30,580 nt of DNA, from the NCBI GenBank assembly GCA_026260175.1, contig JAKCWW010000363.1, positions 14,324-44,903 on the forward strand, in the 5' to 3' direction. Made by a program: the position numbers and the translations under genes. The DNA comes from Reticulitermes lucifugus (taxonomy: Eukaryota; Arthropoda; Insecta; Blattodea; Rhinotermitidae). The notes under the pieces were generated by a model, which was given only the letters and a program-made list of their open reading frames with translations, had not been told where the DNA came from and searched no databases. Below, in pieces: positions 9,342 through 20,144 of the stretch (within the stretch, counting starts at the first letter, position 1; each line of letters starts with the position of its first letter).

Positions 9342-10365
9342 CCCTCCCTTGCTAAATACCTTTCGGTTCCCCATTATGGAGCCCCTGTAAAAAGAAATGT
9401 TCCTTTTCCAGAGCCTTCTGTTACATGTGTCTTGAGTCCTCAGTATGGGAGCCCTCCCTCCAGGTTCCCTTCACGGAGCCTCTGAAAAGAGAGAGATGCT
9501 CCCCTTCCAAAGCCTTCCCTGACATGTCTCTCAGAGTCCCCAGTAAAGAAACCCCCCTCCAGGTTCCCCTTACGAAGCCCCTACTCAGAGAAAGATGTTG
9601 CATTTCCAAAGCATTCGTTTACATATCTTTATAAGTCCCCAGCAAACGAGCCCCCCTTCCAGGCTCCCCTCGCAGAGCTCCCACAGAAAGAGACGCTCCG
9701 TCTCCAGAGCCTTATTTTAGCTGTCTCTCAAAGTCCCTGGTGAAGTAGTCCCCCTCCAAGTGCCCCCAACGGGATCCCTACGGAGAGAGATGCCTGTCAC
9801 CAGAGCCTTCTTTTACATATCTTTCAAAGTCCCAAGTAAAGGAGCCCCCCTCCACGTTCCCTCTCAGAGCCCCATGCAGAGAGACGCTCCGTTTCCAGAG
9901 CCTTCTTTTACCTGTCTCTCAAAGTCCCCGGTGAAGAAGTCCCCCTCCAAGGTCCCCCAAAGGGGCCCCCATGGAGAGAGATACCCGTCTCCAGAGCCGT
10001 CTTTTACATGTCTTTCAAAGTTCCCAGTAAAGGAGCTCCCCTCCAGGTCCCCCTTTCAGAGTCCCCATAGAGAGAGACGCTTCCCCTCCAGAGCCTTCTT
10101 TTAACTGTCTCTCGAAGTCCCCCGTGAAGGAGTCCCTCCTCCAAGTTCCCCCAGCAGGGCCCCTATGGAGAGAGACACCCGTCACAGAGCCTTCTTTTAC
10201 ATATCTCTCGGAGACGCAATGAAAAAGGTCTCCTAATAAAAATAAAAACTCACCTTTCTAAGTCCCCGGTAAAGGAGCATCTCTCCATGTTCCCCGACGG
10301 GGCCCCTATGGAGAGAGATGTCCCTTTCCAGATAGTTTTTTTACATATCTCTTTACCCGAAGAGC
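9342..10365. repeat. ~97-bp tandem repeat array, about ten units
   Basis: Unit starts marked by (A/C)AGAGCCTTC-like words are at 9410, 9509, 9608, 9706, 9802, 9897, 9993, 10090, 10186 and 10330, with a partial unit at 9342-9409. Unit lengths are 99, 99, 98, 96, 95, 96, 97, 96 and 144. The 144-bp unit carries an AT-rich insertion of about 48 bp. Each unit has the order CTTTTACATATCT, AAAGTCCCC.GTAAAGGAG, CCCCCTCCA.GTTCCC, GAGAGAGA. Units from 9706 on alternate between two subtypes (AGCTGTCTCTCAAAG..GTGAAG with GATCC/GGCCCC, versus ACATATCTTTCAAAG..GTAAAGGAG). Because many units are 96 bp, frames of 114 and 69 codons persist through them. These are repeat products, not proteins I recognise. Confidence 0.92.
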
Positions 10366-10740
10366 CTCAGTCCCTCATTCTGTCCCAGAGCCGTCTGTAA
10401 GCCAGAGAAGCCCTTGGACATCCGTAGGAGCCTTTGGGCAGCTCTTATAAAAGGCAATGCTCCGTTTCCAGAGCCATTGATTAATTAATTCATTCATTCA
10501 TATCTCTCGGAGTCCCCACGCAAGGAGCTCTCCCACAACACACAGGGAAAAGAATACGGTCACCGTCCACGGAGTCCCACGCGGACGGAAGGCCTACATA
10601 AAACGGGGTGCGGCCTGTTCCCCAAGGGGATCGTTCACGACACTGCTATTGACTACCCCAGTGCCATGCAGCCTTCGGCACGATACCTTCCACCTTGGCT
10701 AGGGTAGACCTGAGCACTGTTAGCTAGCGTGAGTCGTAGT
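10366..10740. repeat. Decayed flank of the 97-bp array and GC-richer DNA
   Basis: A further diverged partial unit is visible at about 10440-10530 (GCTCCGTTTCCAGAGCCATT and CATATCTCTCGGAGTCCCC), interrupted by an ATTA/ATTC run at 10482-10500. The rest, to 10740, is relatively GC-rich but without a recognisable frame. Confidence 0.6.
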
Positions 10741-10885
10741 AACCCTCTACAGGTTATCCCCTCCACACCTGTTACCACCTCCCACGTGACCCAGGGTATG
10801 GATTGTCAACATGTGTCAGAGTAGCCCCTCTCAGGGCACCCCTCCACACCTGTTACCATCTCCACATAACCCTGGGGTGCGGACG
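10741..10885. repeat. Two-copy tandem duplication, 81-bp offset
   Basis: CTCCACACCTGTTACCA occurs at 10761-10777 and again at 10842-10858. The flanks also match (CCCTCTAC/CCCCTCTC before; CACGTGACCCAGGGTATGGA/CACATAACCCTGGGGTGCGGA after). The second copy differs by scattered substitutions. Confidence 0.8.
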
Positions 10886-12559
10886 AGGGGTTGGATTTAC
10901 GGGAGGCATGTGTGTTTCTAGCACAGATAAAGTACACTGAATCAGATTTCCCTATCTTCAAGTGACCGTTCATGTCACATTCACCCCCCCCCCAAAGATC
11001 AAGGTATTTCAATAAAATATTGTACGATGAAATACACACTAAAATCTATGGAGGACAGAATTTCATTTTAGTTCTCATCGATACACAATAAACTCCAGTG
11101 TAGTGAAACTCATATAAAACTTTTTAGAGACCCTTTATCCAAGACAATTACATGAGATCAAATAAGCCACAAAGTCCACCAAGCCGCACTACGTGTGTTT
11201 GAAACGTGTTTCAATATCATGCATATTGAACGAAATAAAGTAATTTCACCGCTGAGCTGGAACTCGTATTCGAAGTTCGCCAAGAGGGCGAAATCAAAAT
11301 CCGTACTCTTACAACAATATATTCTGTGTCTGCTAAAACGACTCCTAACAGAAAAAGGAGTACACATCATACACATACTTTCGAACTGCACAAATGTATA
11401 CTCTTACGCAAATTATGTATAGGTTACTTTTGTGGTAACTAACACTCGCATTGTAGCCATAAATATAAATACTGATTTACAAAGAATATTTTGTACACAA
11501 TGTGTAGACATGTGTAACGTCCATTCGCGGAAAAATTTACAAAAGCCGAGCTCCAATAATCACCGTCAAACTGCATGCTAACGAAAACTGTCGCACGGCC
11601 GCCATCTTGTCAGTCAGCAGTTTACAAAACCATTACCTTCGTAAGAGTCGCAAATTTTCTCAAGATCTACTACCACACGTCACTTTGGGACCCTAAATTA
11701 AGTGGCGCCAGTGGCGCTCCCGCCTTACATGTAGACGCAACTGCCATATTTTTAATGATCGTAAACAATCAGAAGGAAAAGTGTTGAAGAGTTCTCCCAA
11801 AGCAAATTGTTTACACTAAGTTTCGTAAGAATCGATTCACAGGTCACATAATCATGCTTTGTTAGTCTACTTTGCCTCCAACAAAGAAAATGCAGGCTTA
11901 AGAGATTACCACTCTGCGTATGTGTGTGCGTGCGTGCGTGTGTATTTCTTCATTCCAAGTGTTGAACCCCTTCACCGATTTCGAACAAACTTGGTACGAA
12001 GACAATATAATTGCAGAATGCGTAAACAACGTTCGTTTCATTTCCTGCTATGAGAATTAACAACGTGGTCGACAGGCGAACTTGCAAAGCAGGTGCGACA
12101 CTAGTGCCCATTACTTTAGGATACTACACTGATATTCCGTAATATACGGTATGTTGGTAACACATTACGTTTCATTGGAGCAATGTACTCGTAGAATACA
12201 GGATGATAATATGACGAACGTAAGATTTTTTTTAACAACCTCACAATTTATTACAGACGGCCTTTCCCAATTCATTTTCTTATCGATTATTACGTTCAGT
12301 TACTTCGTTTTATCGATAATTACTCGTAGCTGGTCACGCGTAAACCTTCACCCCACGGTGACAAATTTTCATGCGTGAGTCGACAGAACACACACCACGA
12401 TCGGGTAGGTATTCTCCACTCTGGAGCAAAATGTTTTTTTAATGCGCACGTTGCATTTCGCGCTGATCCTGATGGTCATCTACCTCAGACGCAAGTCTTC
12501 TTCTCCTTCATGTTATTCTTCACGCCGCAATGCTGACAATCAGGTCTGTTCAAACTTGA
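10886..12559. other. Unassigned DNA
   Basis: A poly-C run lies at 10985-10992 and a GTGCGTGC tract near 11923-11943. The sequence after that tract (GTTGAACCCCTTCACCGATTTC, 11962 on) resembles, as its complement, GAGGGGTTGAAC near 25470-25482, also beside a GT-rich tract. This may be one decayed repeat family. No frame here shows a domain. Confidence 0.4.
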
Positions 12560-13160
12560 GACATTCTGCAGCCGAATATTTGTTGGTGCAGCATTCCTAC
12601 TTTTCCAAGGTTTTACCACTATTGGTGTCCTATTCGTTTATACTGTAGAATCTTTTTCTATATTCTTTCCTCAGCCAAACTTTCCAAATCGTTTACCGAC
12701 TTTTTTTCTGTATTATTTTTTATGGCTGTATTTTGAGATTTCCTAATATCTTCATCTTAATATGGAGTAGTCTAGTACAGCCTTAAACTTTCCTTATGCA
12801 CTGCTTCTCTACTGGGTGAACTGTATTTATGCCTCTTACTTTAAATGTCCGATATTCACTTCCATACATCACAGTTGGTATCGCTACCGCTTAAAATTTC
12901 ACAGCTGTTTCTTTGGCCTCGTTTACGCCTTGAAGATTCTTCTCTCATACTTAGATACCTTATTGTTTAAGTCTTCGTCTAATATTAAATTACATCACTT
13001 CCTAGATATCTGAAATGAGATATGTTCTAATATTTTATTATCAATGAAAATTTTAGTCGTAAATGGAAATTACGCAATAAGTTCTGTTTTCTTAGGTAAA
13101 ATTTCAGATCATAATTTTTTCCTAATGCTGTGTAAATTATAAATCGAAAGCCGTAATTTA
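12560..13160 (-). pseudogene. Dead non-LTR retrotransposon (LINE), reverse transcriptase C-terminal region
   Basis: Reading the minus strand across several frameshifts and stops gives, in the right order, motifs typical of the region after the RT catalytic core in insect LINEs. They are PKKTEL (13096-13079), TKIFIDNKILEH (about 13058-13023), YLGSDVI, LDEDLNNKVSKY, AIPTVMYGSE (ending near 12855), VEKQCIR, GCTRLLHIK, NLKIQP and PIVVKPWKSRN. The [TV]..YGSE.W box and the ILE..SFKYLG box are well-known landmarks of this region. No catalytic motif or endonuclease is present, so it is a 5'-truncated relic. The remnant at 22385-22650 belongs to a similar type. The chance 86-codon frame 13287-13027 overlaps it. 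Confidence 0.8.
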
Positions 13161-16100
13161 CAGAGATAAAAACCTGTAGCTGACACAAGAGTAAGCTGCA
13201 GAAATACCACAGACAGCAGTTTTTGTTTGTTTGGCCGTAAGCTAAATGGTGGAAAAGAGAAGACGGTAAAGGAACAATACAGCGCATTGTTGCTTGAAAA
13301 AGGATATATGACCTGGCTCGTAAACAGTCGCGTAATTATGAAACAACTAAGTTGTACTTCTGTATGGAGAAACGGAAAGTATGACTTGTACAGAGGGATT
13401 ACAAGGGCTCATTTGGAACAAAACTGAGGACTGTCACAATCGGCATGTATCTGAAATGATACAAGCAATTATTCAAAAAAGAAACTGTGCGCGAACTGGA
13501 ATATTTTATCAAAATAACAAAAACTCCACTTTAAAAGTTTCACTAAGAAGAATTTGAAGCTCTTACATAATGTTGCAATGGCGTTGCTCAAAACTTACAA
13601 GTTCCCACTGTTGATACTTTTCTGCTATATTTTGTAGGAAAACTGTTAAATTGTAGTAAAACTTCCGTTAGATATTAAAGGCAAATTTTTAAGCACAAAA
13701 GTTTTTAATAAAACAATATATACGTGCAAATGTAATTTCTTTGCTTTCAGAAAAAAAGAACGTCTAAAGTACCAAACGTCAGCAAATCAGTGTTTAGTCC
13801 ACTTTAATATGAAATGTAAATAGGCTATTTTGTGTTCAACGTTGATATTAAAATACTATATTTACTGCAATACCGATGACTCAAGCATAAGTTCCAGAGT
13901 TGTTTATTGCTTTCATATTCTGCTCCTATTTGCAACTGCTACCAAATTTGTCACCTTAGGCCACCAAATCATAACTAATAAACAGGATGACAGAATTGCA
14001 AGTGTTTGCTACCTTCTTCTGGTCGAATTCATAAGTACTTTCTATCCTAAATACTAAATATGCCAAACAATAAGACAAAAAAGACAGCCTTATGTATGCG
14101 TGAGCGCGCGTTTAAAAATGCAGGACAACCTCTAATTATCTGAAGTTAATATCAGGGTTTACAGAGATGTGCAAACTTTTTTAGAATTAATTATCAGTGA
14201 CAGAGGGATTCACTGATCCAAACACCACTATCACGATAATTATTAAGTGTATAATACGTATGTCCTTTTTTAAGCGAATAGGCTAGAACGGTATTTACAC
14301 GACTCCGGCAGACACTTTATACGTGCAGTCCGTTTTCGCTTCTAATGCAGTGGACTCCTTAAATAGAAGAACTGAAGAGATGTGATTAGCGAGTAATTTA
14401 AAATGTATGGAAATATGAGAAAAGCATTCCTTAAACGTTTTTAATAAGGTGATAAATATGCTTTTGGGAAAAGCGTGACAAAGTGCGTAAATCTAAAACA
14501 GGCCTAGGAACTACTTAATTAAAATCATAATAAAACCGAAGTTCTAAAATAATCAAGGTACATAGCTAACTACTTACAAAGGCAACAAATTTGATAACAC
14601 TCCTACACATCAGTACGCTCTACGTCACTGCTGCTACAAAATACGGAACGCTCACATTGTCCACTGCCATCATAGCGTCACTAATTGCGATTCTTTCCTG
14701 CTGTGTGGCAAATTAACATTACTTTTAACGACTAAAGAATTACATGGTAGCAAATGAGAGTGAGGACTGCAATGAATAATGAAATAGAAGGGAAACGGCC
14801 ATGTAAGGCTTCAAGGGACTGCCCCAGAATTCAAAGACATAAGCCTTATAAGTGCGTTGTTTAATTACGTTGTAAGTTTCTAAGATAATTTATCTTTGAC
14901 CCAAAAATATAAAAGAACTGAAACAGAAGAGGTAACGACCTTCTTATTCAGTAATTTATTGATTCCACAATATGGCGCACTAATAATGGCCAGTAACAAC
15001 AGTAATTGATAAACATGCAGCTGGTCAAAAATTTCCTGATGTTATTCAAAACTACGACCGAGAAATCCCATTTTAAAAAAATTCCCGACAGGGACCTGCT
15101 CCGAGACACATTATCAGATTCCATTTGTTCATTAAATCCAATAAGTGTAATATTTTGTCCTGACTTAGGTTTACCGAGTGTCTTGTTTTGGCATTACGGA
15201 CTAAAATGTGTTATTTTTTCTTACACTCAAAGAGTGCTACAATTTCCCCCCACCTCTTTCTCCTAATTCCTACACTAATAACACCTGCTGAAGAGAACAA
15301 TTACTAAATTCCCCACTGTACATTTTCCAAGTTTCTTGGTACTTGCTCATTGTTTTCATGCCTTGTTTCCAAACCCCTCTATTCGACGTCTCTTAGAAAA
15401 AATGACCAAGTATCCTACCAACACAAAAGAACAGTCAAAGTTATATATCTTTGTACGTTAAAGTTTACGTTTTATGTAGGAGACGGAGTATGACTTACTG
15501 TGGACTCAATGGTAGCAACGTATCCAAATTAACATGCTCTTCATATCACCATGTAACATTTCTAGTCTGTTACTATTATTCCAGAGTAGTTCTACATGAA
15601 CTCTGCCACTTGATCGAAGACTATATTACCCATCCCTCTATTACCATTGTGGCATACATTCTGTAAATGAGTTCATTCTTCAATTGTCAAAACAAATTTT
15701 TATGTCAATAGAAATCTGAGTATACTGTGAAACAAATTCAGTTATATTCCGATCCCACGATATGCAAAGTGCTCGAATTTAATATGACAGTGCACTGTAG
15801 GCATTATCTCATTGTTCCGCTCCCCTCATCAATGCTGCCAGAAATCCGTTTTTATTTTCTGTAGCCTACCACTTTCTCTTTTCAAAATTACGAAAACTAA
15901 ACGCGAATAACTAGGGACAGCTTATGCTGAATGAAGAACTAGTGTGCCCCATAAAGACTCATAAAGACTCCCCTATACTCTTCGATAAATGGGGTCACAC
16001 ATATCTTCAGAAACGTGACTTTGGTGACTTATACACTAGGGAAAATCACCATTACATAACATACAGCGTACTAAAAATATATCTCTAAATTTACGCTCAG

Positions 16101-16734
16101 TATGCATGATCAGAGTGAATCACTTAAGAAAGTATTTCTTCTATGGATTTATCCACCAACAAACAGACACTGAGTTCAGTGTCTGTGTTCGTTTGTCACT
16201 ATTCTTTAGATTGTACCGTGGGCGCCAACTTTACCCACCGGGTGTACATACATTATATCTGGTATAAGGCCTACGTATGACCGAGTTTGTAGTTTCTTCG
16301 TCTTTACCCCTGTGTCGTCACTGCGTCTGGGCGAACAAACTCTTCTGGGATAGAAGGTGCAGGAAATGTCATTATCCAATTCCAAAAGACCGAGTCATTG
16401 TGATATACCCATTACTTAAATAGTGAAAAAAGTTAAGTTTTCAACGAATACAAGTCAGCCAGGACAGATCGGTCAGTCGTGCGTGTATACGACCTTCAGA
16501 GCAACGACTGAGTTTCATTCCAGCTGACACTCTGAATCATTCCTTGTTTAGGGTAGCTCTTTCCTGGGTCGAAAAACGGCCGAAAAATGAAGCTGACAAC
16601 TCCCCTGCGGATAGTGTCCACATCTGTAAGTTATGGGCCCTTCCTTCCATCATCCTGACTTCTTCACAAGGTGATGCCTAAGTACACGTGTAACATTTAG
16701 ATAGTGGTCTGGAGTATATGTTACATCCTGGTAG
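13161..16734. other. Long unassigned AT-rich stretch
   Basis: I see no gene, RNA or mobile element I can support. Open frames (13227-13427, 13830-14057, 15006-15266, 15451-15666) lack domains and codon regularity. A small inverted repeat, ACAGACACTGA at 16163-16173 and TCAGTGTCTGT at 16176-16186 with a 2-base loop, is present. A direct repeat ATAAAGACTC is found twice at 15951-15970. Confidence 0.45.
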
Positions 16735-16895
16735 GTGATTACTCATATTTTGGAGGAACCTGACACCTCCACCTTCAGGGTAGAATACGGAGGCAGTATG
16801 TCCCCAGAACTTCGGTAACCGCTTATTAAAAAAGGAATCACACCCGAGTCACAACCCAAAACTCTTCACCACTGTGAAGAACCTCAAATCTCAAG
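16735..16895 (+). mobile_element. MITE-like repeat, copy 2 (partial)
   Basis: Blocks match the element at 5628-5855 and the one at 26370-26523: TCCTGGTAGGTGATTA, CACCTCCACCTTCAGGG, GGAGGCAGTATGTCCCC, GAGTCACAACCCA and ACCTCAAATCTC. The last block matches TACCTCAAATCTC at 5855-5867. The copy is diverged and lacks the palindromic left half. It encodes nothing. Confidence 0.65.
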
Positions 16896-18240
16896 AACGC
16901 AATGTTACTTTTACGTTTTTATGACTTCAGTGGGGGGGGACATTTCTATCCGCTACGCCCGTCTAACCGTGTAAGCTCACTGAAGAGAAGAAATTTCTGC
17001 GTACTGGTGTGAAAAGAGACAAAAGTTCCTTTGTTTAGATCTGCCTGTGACGTAAATAAAGAACCCTACAAAAAGGTTGCACAATTTCACGAAGCACAGA
17101 CGGTGTAAACTAATACAGCAGAAGAAAGTATGACATGAATGTTAAGGGAAAATAGCCTAAAATTCTGTCCGCCAAGCAGCTGAAGTACTGGTCTGGTGGT
17201 AGCGGACAGTTGGTCCCACGAAGACATCTAGACTGTCTAATCGCATTACGGCGGCAGTCACAATACAAGAAAACTTTCCAAAACTGCTTCCTAACAGAGT
17301 TTAGAGCAGTTATCTGAGACGGATCGCGAACAGTTTCCTAATATTCCATCTTAGGTTATTTCATGAGTTTGTATAAACAAGATTATACTTGAAGAAGCAA
17401 GTCTTCTGGGGTGTTAGGCTATGTCGACTGGTAAATGCTTATCGACGTCTCGAGGAAGCGTAGTTCCTTCCTGCTTGACCATAAACATAAAGGAATAAAG
17501 TTTCTCAAAACGTCGGTAACTATTTACAAGTGGACACGGTGAAACATCCCTGAAGATGCGTCTTCAGCAACACCACTGTGACAAATTGAAACTCGCAACA
17601 CTGGACCTAATTATATATTCTCACCAACAGAGTGTGGGGTCATACATCGTATTTATGCGCTTCCTTTTCCTGCACCTACGTACTCCGGAGGCAAATACAG
17701 TTACAGTTCTTCACAACCTTTCCGTGCTTACGTCATTCTTGGCAAATCTGGAATATAGAAGCGTCAGAGTCTCTATACGTATATATACATAGAGAGCCTG
17801 ATCTTATTTACTGTACTTAATGTAATGTAACGTAAGCCTTCGTAAACAGAACCAACGTAACCTAACGTCAAAGGACGTAATTTAATCTATGCAGTCATCT
17901 AACATGACCTCACTTGTCAAATGACATACCGTATGTAGGTCAGTAAATGACCCTAACTTATTCTGACGTGTCAAAGGACGCGCATATATATATATATATA
18001 TATATATGTAGCAAGAACAATGTTAAGATGTGTGAAAGTAATATTTGATGCGTTAAATTTTTTACTGTTCTTGTACATCGCACGGGTATCGCACTAGGTC
18101 TATACAAACCAGGCAGGTTAGTGTGGCAATAATATACCTGCCGTGTTTTCCGGAAGCAGCAGATTGGAACCTAAAATTAATAAAGTACCGTCAGGCACAA
18201 TACTTATATGTCTCTCCCCTCACACGTTCCTTAGTAATCG
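16896..18240. other. Unassigned DNA with an AT microsatellite
   Basis: A poly-G run lies near 16931-16938. A hairpin CTGAAGA-TGCG-TCTTCAG lies at 17550-17567. An uninterrupted (AT)n tract lies at 17983-18008. GTAACGTAAG-like words recur at 17820-17880. The two overlapping frames at 17556-17820 lack domains. Confidence 0.45.
17983..18008. repeat. (AT)n microsatellite
   Basis: An uninterrupted run of about thirteen AT dinucleotides. Confidence 0.97.
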
Positions 18241-18840
18241 GCGCTTGGGCAGTAACGCCGGGCTGCCATATAGAGTGTAGAAATGCAACGGGAACATAAT
18301 GGCACCAGTTTTACGAGTGTTGCAACTGCTTAGCGCAGCATCCAAGCAAGCGAAGATACAGCAGCGATGGAGAAAAAGCATTTCGACCCCCCCCCCNNNN
18401 NNNNNNNNNNNNNNNNNNNNNNNNNNNNNNNNNNNNCCCCTCAAGTACCCGCAGGCCGAAGTCTTGCTTCCCAACTGGTTAGGCCATGAGGCCATGGAGA
18501 AAGGACGCCCGCTGGGGACAACGCCATCACCAGACCAGAGGCAACCGCAACCGACGACCAGATTACGAAAACGGAACATGGCCCAGCAAATGCAGCACAG
18601 ATCGGAAAATATTCACATAACCACAGTGCAGCAGATCATGACGGGAATACGGTCAGGAGGAACTGAGGTCGACCGACGTCTTTGCCACCGTCATGACAGC
18701 CGTACGTTGCTTCGTCACGATAAAGTGTATCCTGCCTTCGCTGAATGTGCAGCACACTTGGCACTTACCTACACGTCTGATTCCTCTCCGCTTGTAAGAC
18801 GGAGGTGGTGGGAGGTTACCCGTAGGCTTATGTAATAACC
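18241..18840. other. GC-richer island with long overlapping frames and an assembly gap
   Basis: This block has more G, C and CpG than its neighbours. A 178-codon plus-strand frame (18299-18835) is the longest in the window, but 14 codons are the N gap and the remainder has no domain I recognise. A minus-strand frame overlaps it (18579-18220). A CpG-rich repeat or an unannotated exon are both possible; the evidence does not choose. Confidence 0.35.
18387..18436. other. Poly-C run followed by a 40-base N gap
   Basis: Ten C residues (18387-18396) run directly into N at 18397-18436, and C resumes at 18437. The true length of the tract is unknown. Confidence 0.99.
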
Positions 18841-19395
18841 TGGTCAGGAGGAAACAAAACATGACAAGATGGATCAGTTTGGACGCCTGTCTTAATGCTG
18901 ACAGCGCCAGTGTTAATGGGCAGTCGCATTCTCGACACATCACCCGTTGATGATGAAGACGGAAGTTTGGATATAAACTCCATTTCCGCATGACTGATCT
19001 GCAGAGAATACTCGTATTTCATTGCATTCATTGGGCGTGACAGCTTTAAATCTCATACAGTTCAGTCCGTATTTTCTTGAAGCTTGCCGTATTGTTGTGA
19101 ATTTGATGAAAGCACAGTGTACTCAATGCCTATACACGCCATGTTTTAGACAATATTAACAATTCGAAATAACTGCAGCGATATTAGTAGATCATGAACA
19201 TACCCATAAATTACTTATACATGTTATGCGTTTACATCTACAAACATGTTAACGGCACGAAATTTTGGGCTTACACGTAATAAAATTTAACATAGGTGGA
19301 ACCCGTACTGATGGAAATTATGAATATAAATCGATGCAGGTTTAACTGAACACTCATTAAATTACAAGAGAGGCAATGTACATATAACGTAACAT
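18841..19395. other. Unassigned DNA
   Basis: No coding frame, repeat or RNA gene can be supported. Minus-strand frames at 18991-18653 and 19031-18828 have no recognised domains. Confidence 0.45.
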
Positions 19396-19901
19396 TGAGC
19401 GCGTTCGCGTAACCTTTGTTGCCACGGAAAAGCAGTAAGTATTACATAGTCTGAGTGTGAGTTCGTAGCCTTAGTTATCCAGCATGCAAAGCGCATGCAC
19501 CGCATTATATTGCCACCTGTGACCTGTACGGCTCTACCATATTTATCTACATTATCTCATAAACGGCATGATTTTCTGAAACAACTTATTGAACATAGAA
19601 TGTGTGTTTTGAATTTCTCTACAACTTCTGTCTGAAACATTTCTCATTCTGCGAAGAATTCAGTGACATATCATAAATGTAAATGTGCATAGGTCTTCGT
19701 GTAAATTACCGGTTATTCTTGCAAGGTTTTAATTAAACTTTAATTTCTAGACAGATTTCCGAAAAATACTCAGATATCAAATTTTATGAAAATCCTTCCA
19801 GTGGGAGCCGAGTTGTTCCATGCGGACGGACGGACGGACGGACAGACAGACAGACATGACGCAGCCAATAGTCGCTTTTCTCAATTTTGCGAACGCGACT
19901 A
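19396..19901 (+). mobile_element. ~510-bp TIR element, copy 2
   Basis: This is the homologue of 6963-7472 in the same orientation. The left end is GAGCGCGTTCGC (19397-19408); the right end GCGAACGCGACT (19889-19900) is its near-perfect inverted copy. Shared internal blocks include GAAAAGCAGTAAGT, CTGTCTGAAACATTTCTCAT, ATAGGTCTTCGTGT and CCAGTGGGAGCCGAGT. A GGAC/GACA tetranucleotide microsatellite (19824-19855) is expanded compared with copy 1. No protein is encoded. The terminal repeats are better preserved here than in copy 1. Confidence 0.78.
19824..19855. repeat. (GGAC)n/(GACA)n microsatellite inside the TIR element
   Basis: About four GGAC units are followed by about four GACA units, inside the mobile element at a position where copy 1 has a degenerate GACA/CATA tract. 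Confidence 0.9.
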
Positions 19902-20082
19902 AAAACTCTGCTAGCCTCGGCATACACATCGTGTCAGCGACTTAATGCCTTACCGTCAAGTTCTCATTCTTCAGTTCCTTCCTAGTCAGAAATATCTTAC
20001 GAACATCTGTCCGATTCTCAAAGATAACGCAGCTGCAGAACCACAATTTATATGACCTTCACCGTGCATTTTAACTTCACTA
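19902..20082. other. Unassigned DNA leading to the palindrome
   Basis: GCAGCTGCAGAA at 20029-20040 and GCAGCCGCAGAA at 20149-20160 are near-identical direct repeats that flank the palindrome at a distance. No gene is seen. Confidence 0.4.
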
Positions 20083-20144
20083 TATATTAAACCAACGAAA
20101 TGCACCTTCACTATAGTGAAGGTGCATTTCGTTGGTTTAATATA
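20083..20144. repeat. Perfect 62-bp palindrome without a spacer
   Basis: The two 31-base arms meet at CTATAG (20111-20116) and are exactly complementary out to TATATT/AATATA-type ends; pairing breaks at 20082/20145. The arm reads GAAGGTGCATTTCGTTGG outward from the centre. It contains no reading frame. Confidence 0.97.

Noticed and set aside
9760-10104. 114-codon repeat protein
   Set aside because: The frame exists because several tandem units are 96 bp long. It fails in units of 95, 97 and 99 bp and has no conserved residues beyond the DNA repeat itself.
17550-17567. Another hammerhead core (CTGAAGA-TGCG-TCTTCAG)
   Set aside because: It is a simple 7-bp hairpin; no GAAA box follows stem II and no stem I partner was found.
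17820-17960. Insect telomeric (TTAGG)n or subtelomeric sequence
   Set aside because: CCTAACG/CGTAACG words recur, but there is no run of TTAGG or its complement.
18299-18835. 178-codon open frame, the longest in the window, as a real gene
   Set aside because: It spans 40 N bases, is overlapped by another long frame on the other strand, and shows no domain, start context or neighbour that supports it. The block's base composition explains the lack of stops.
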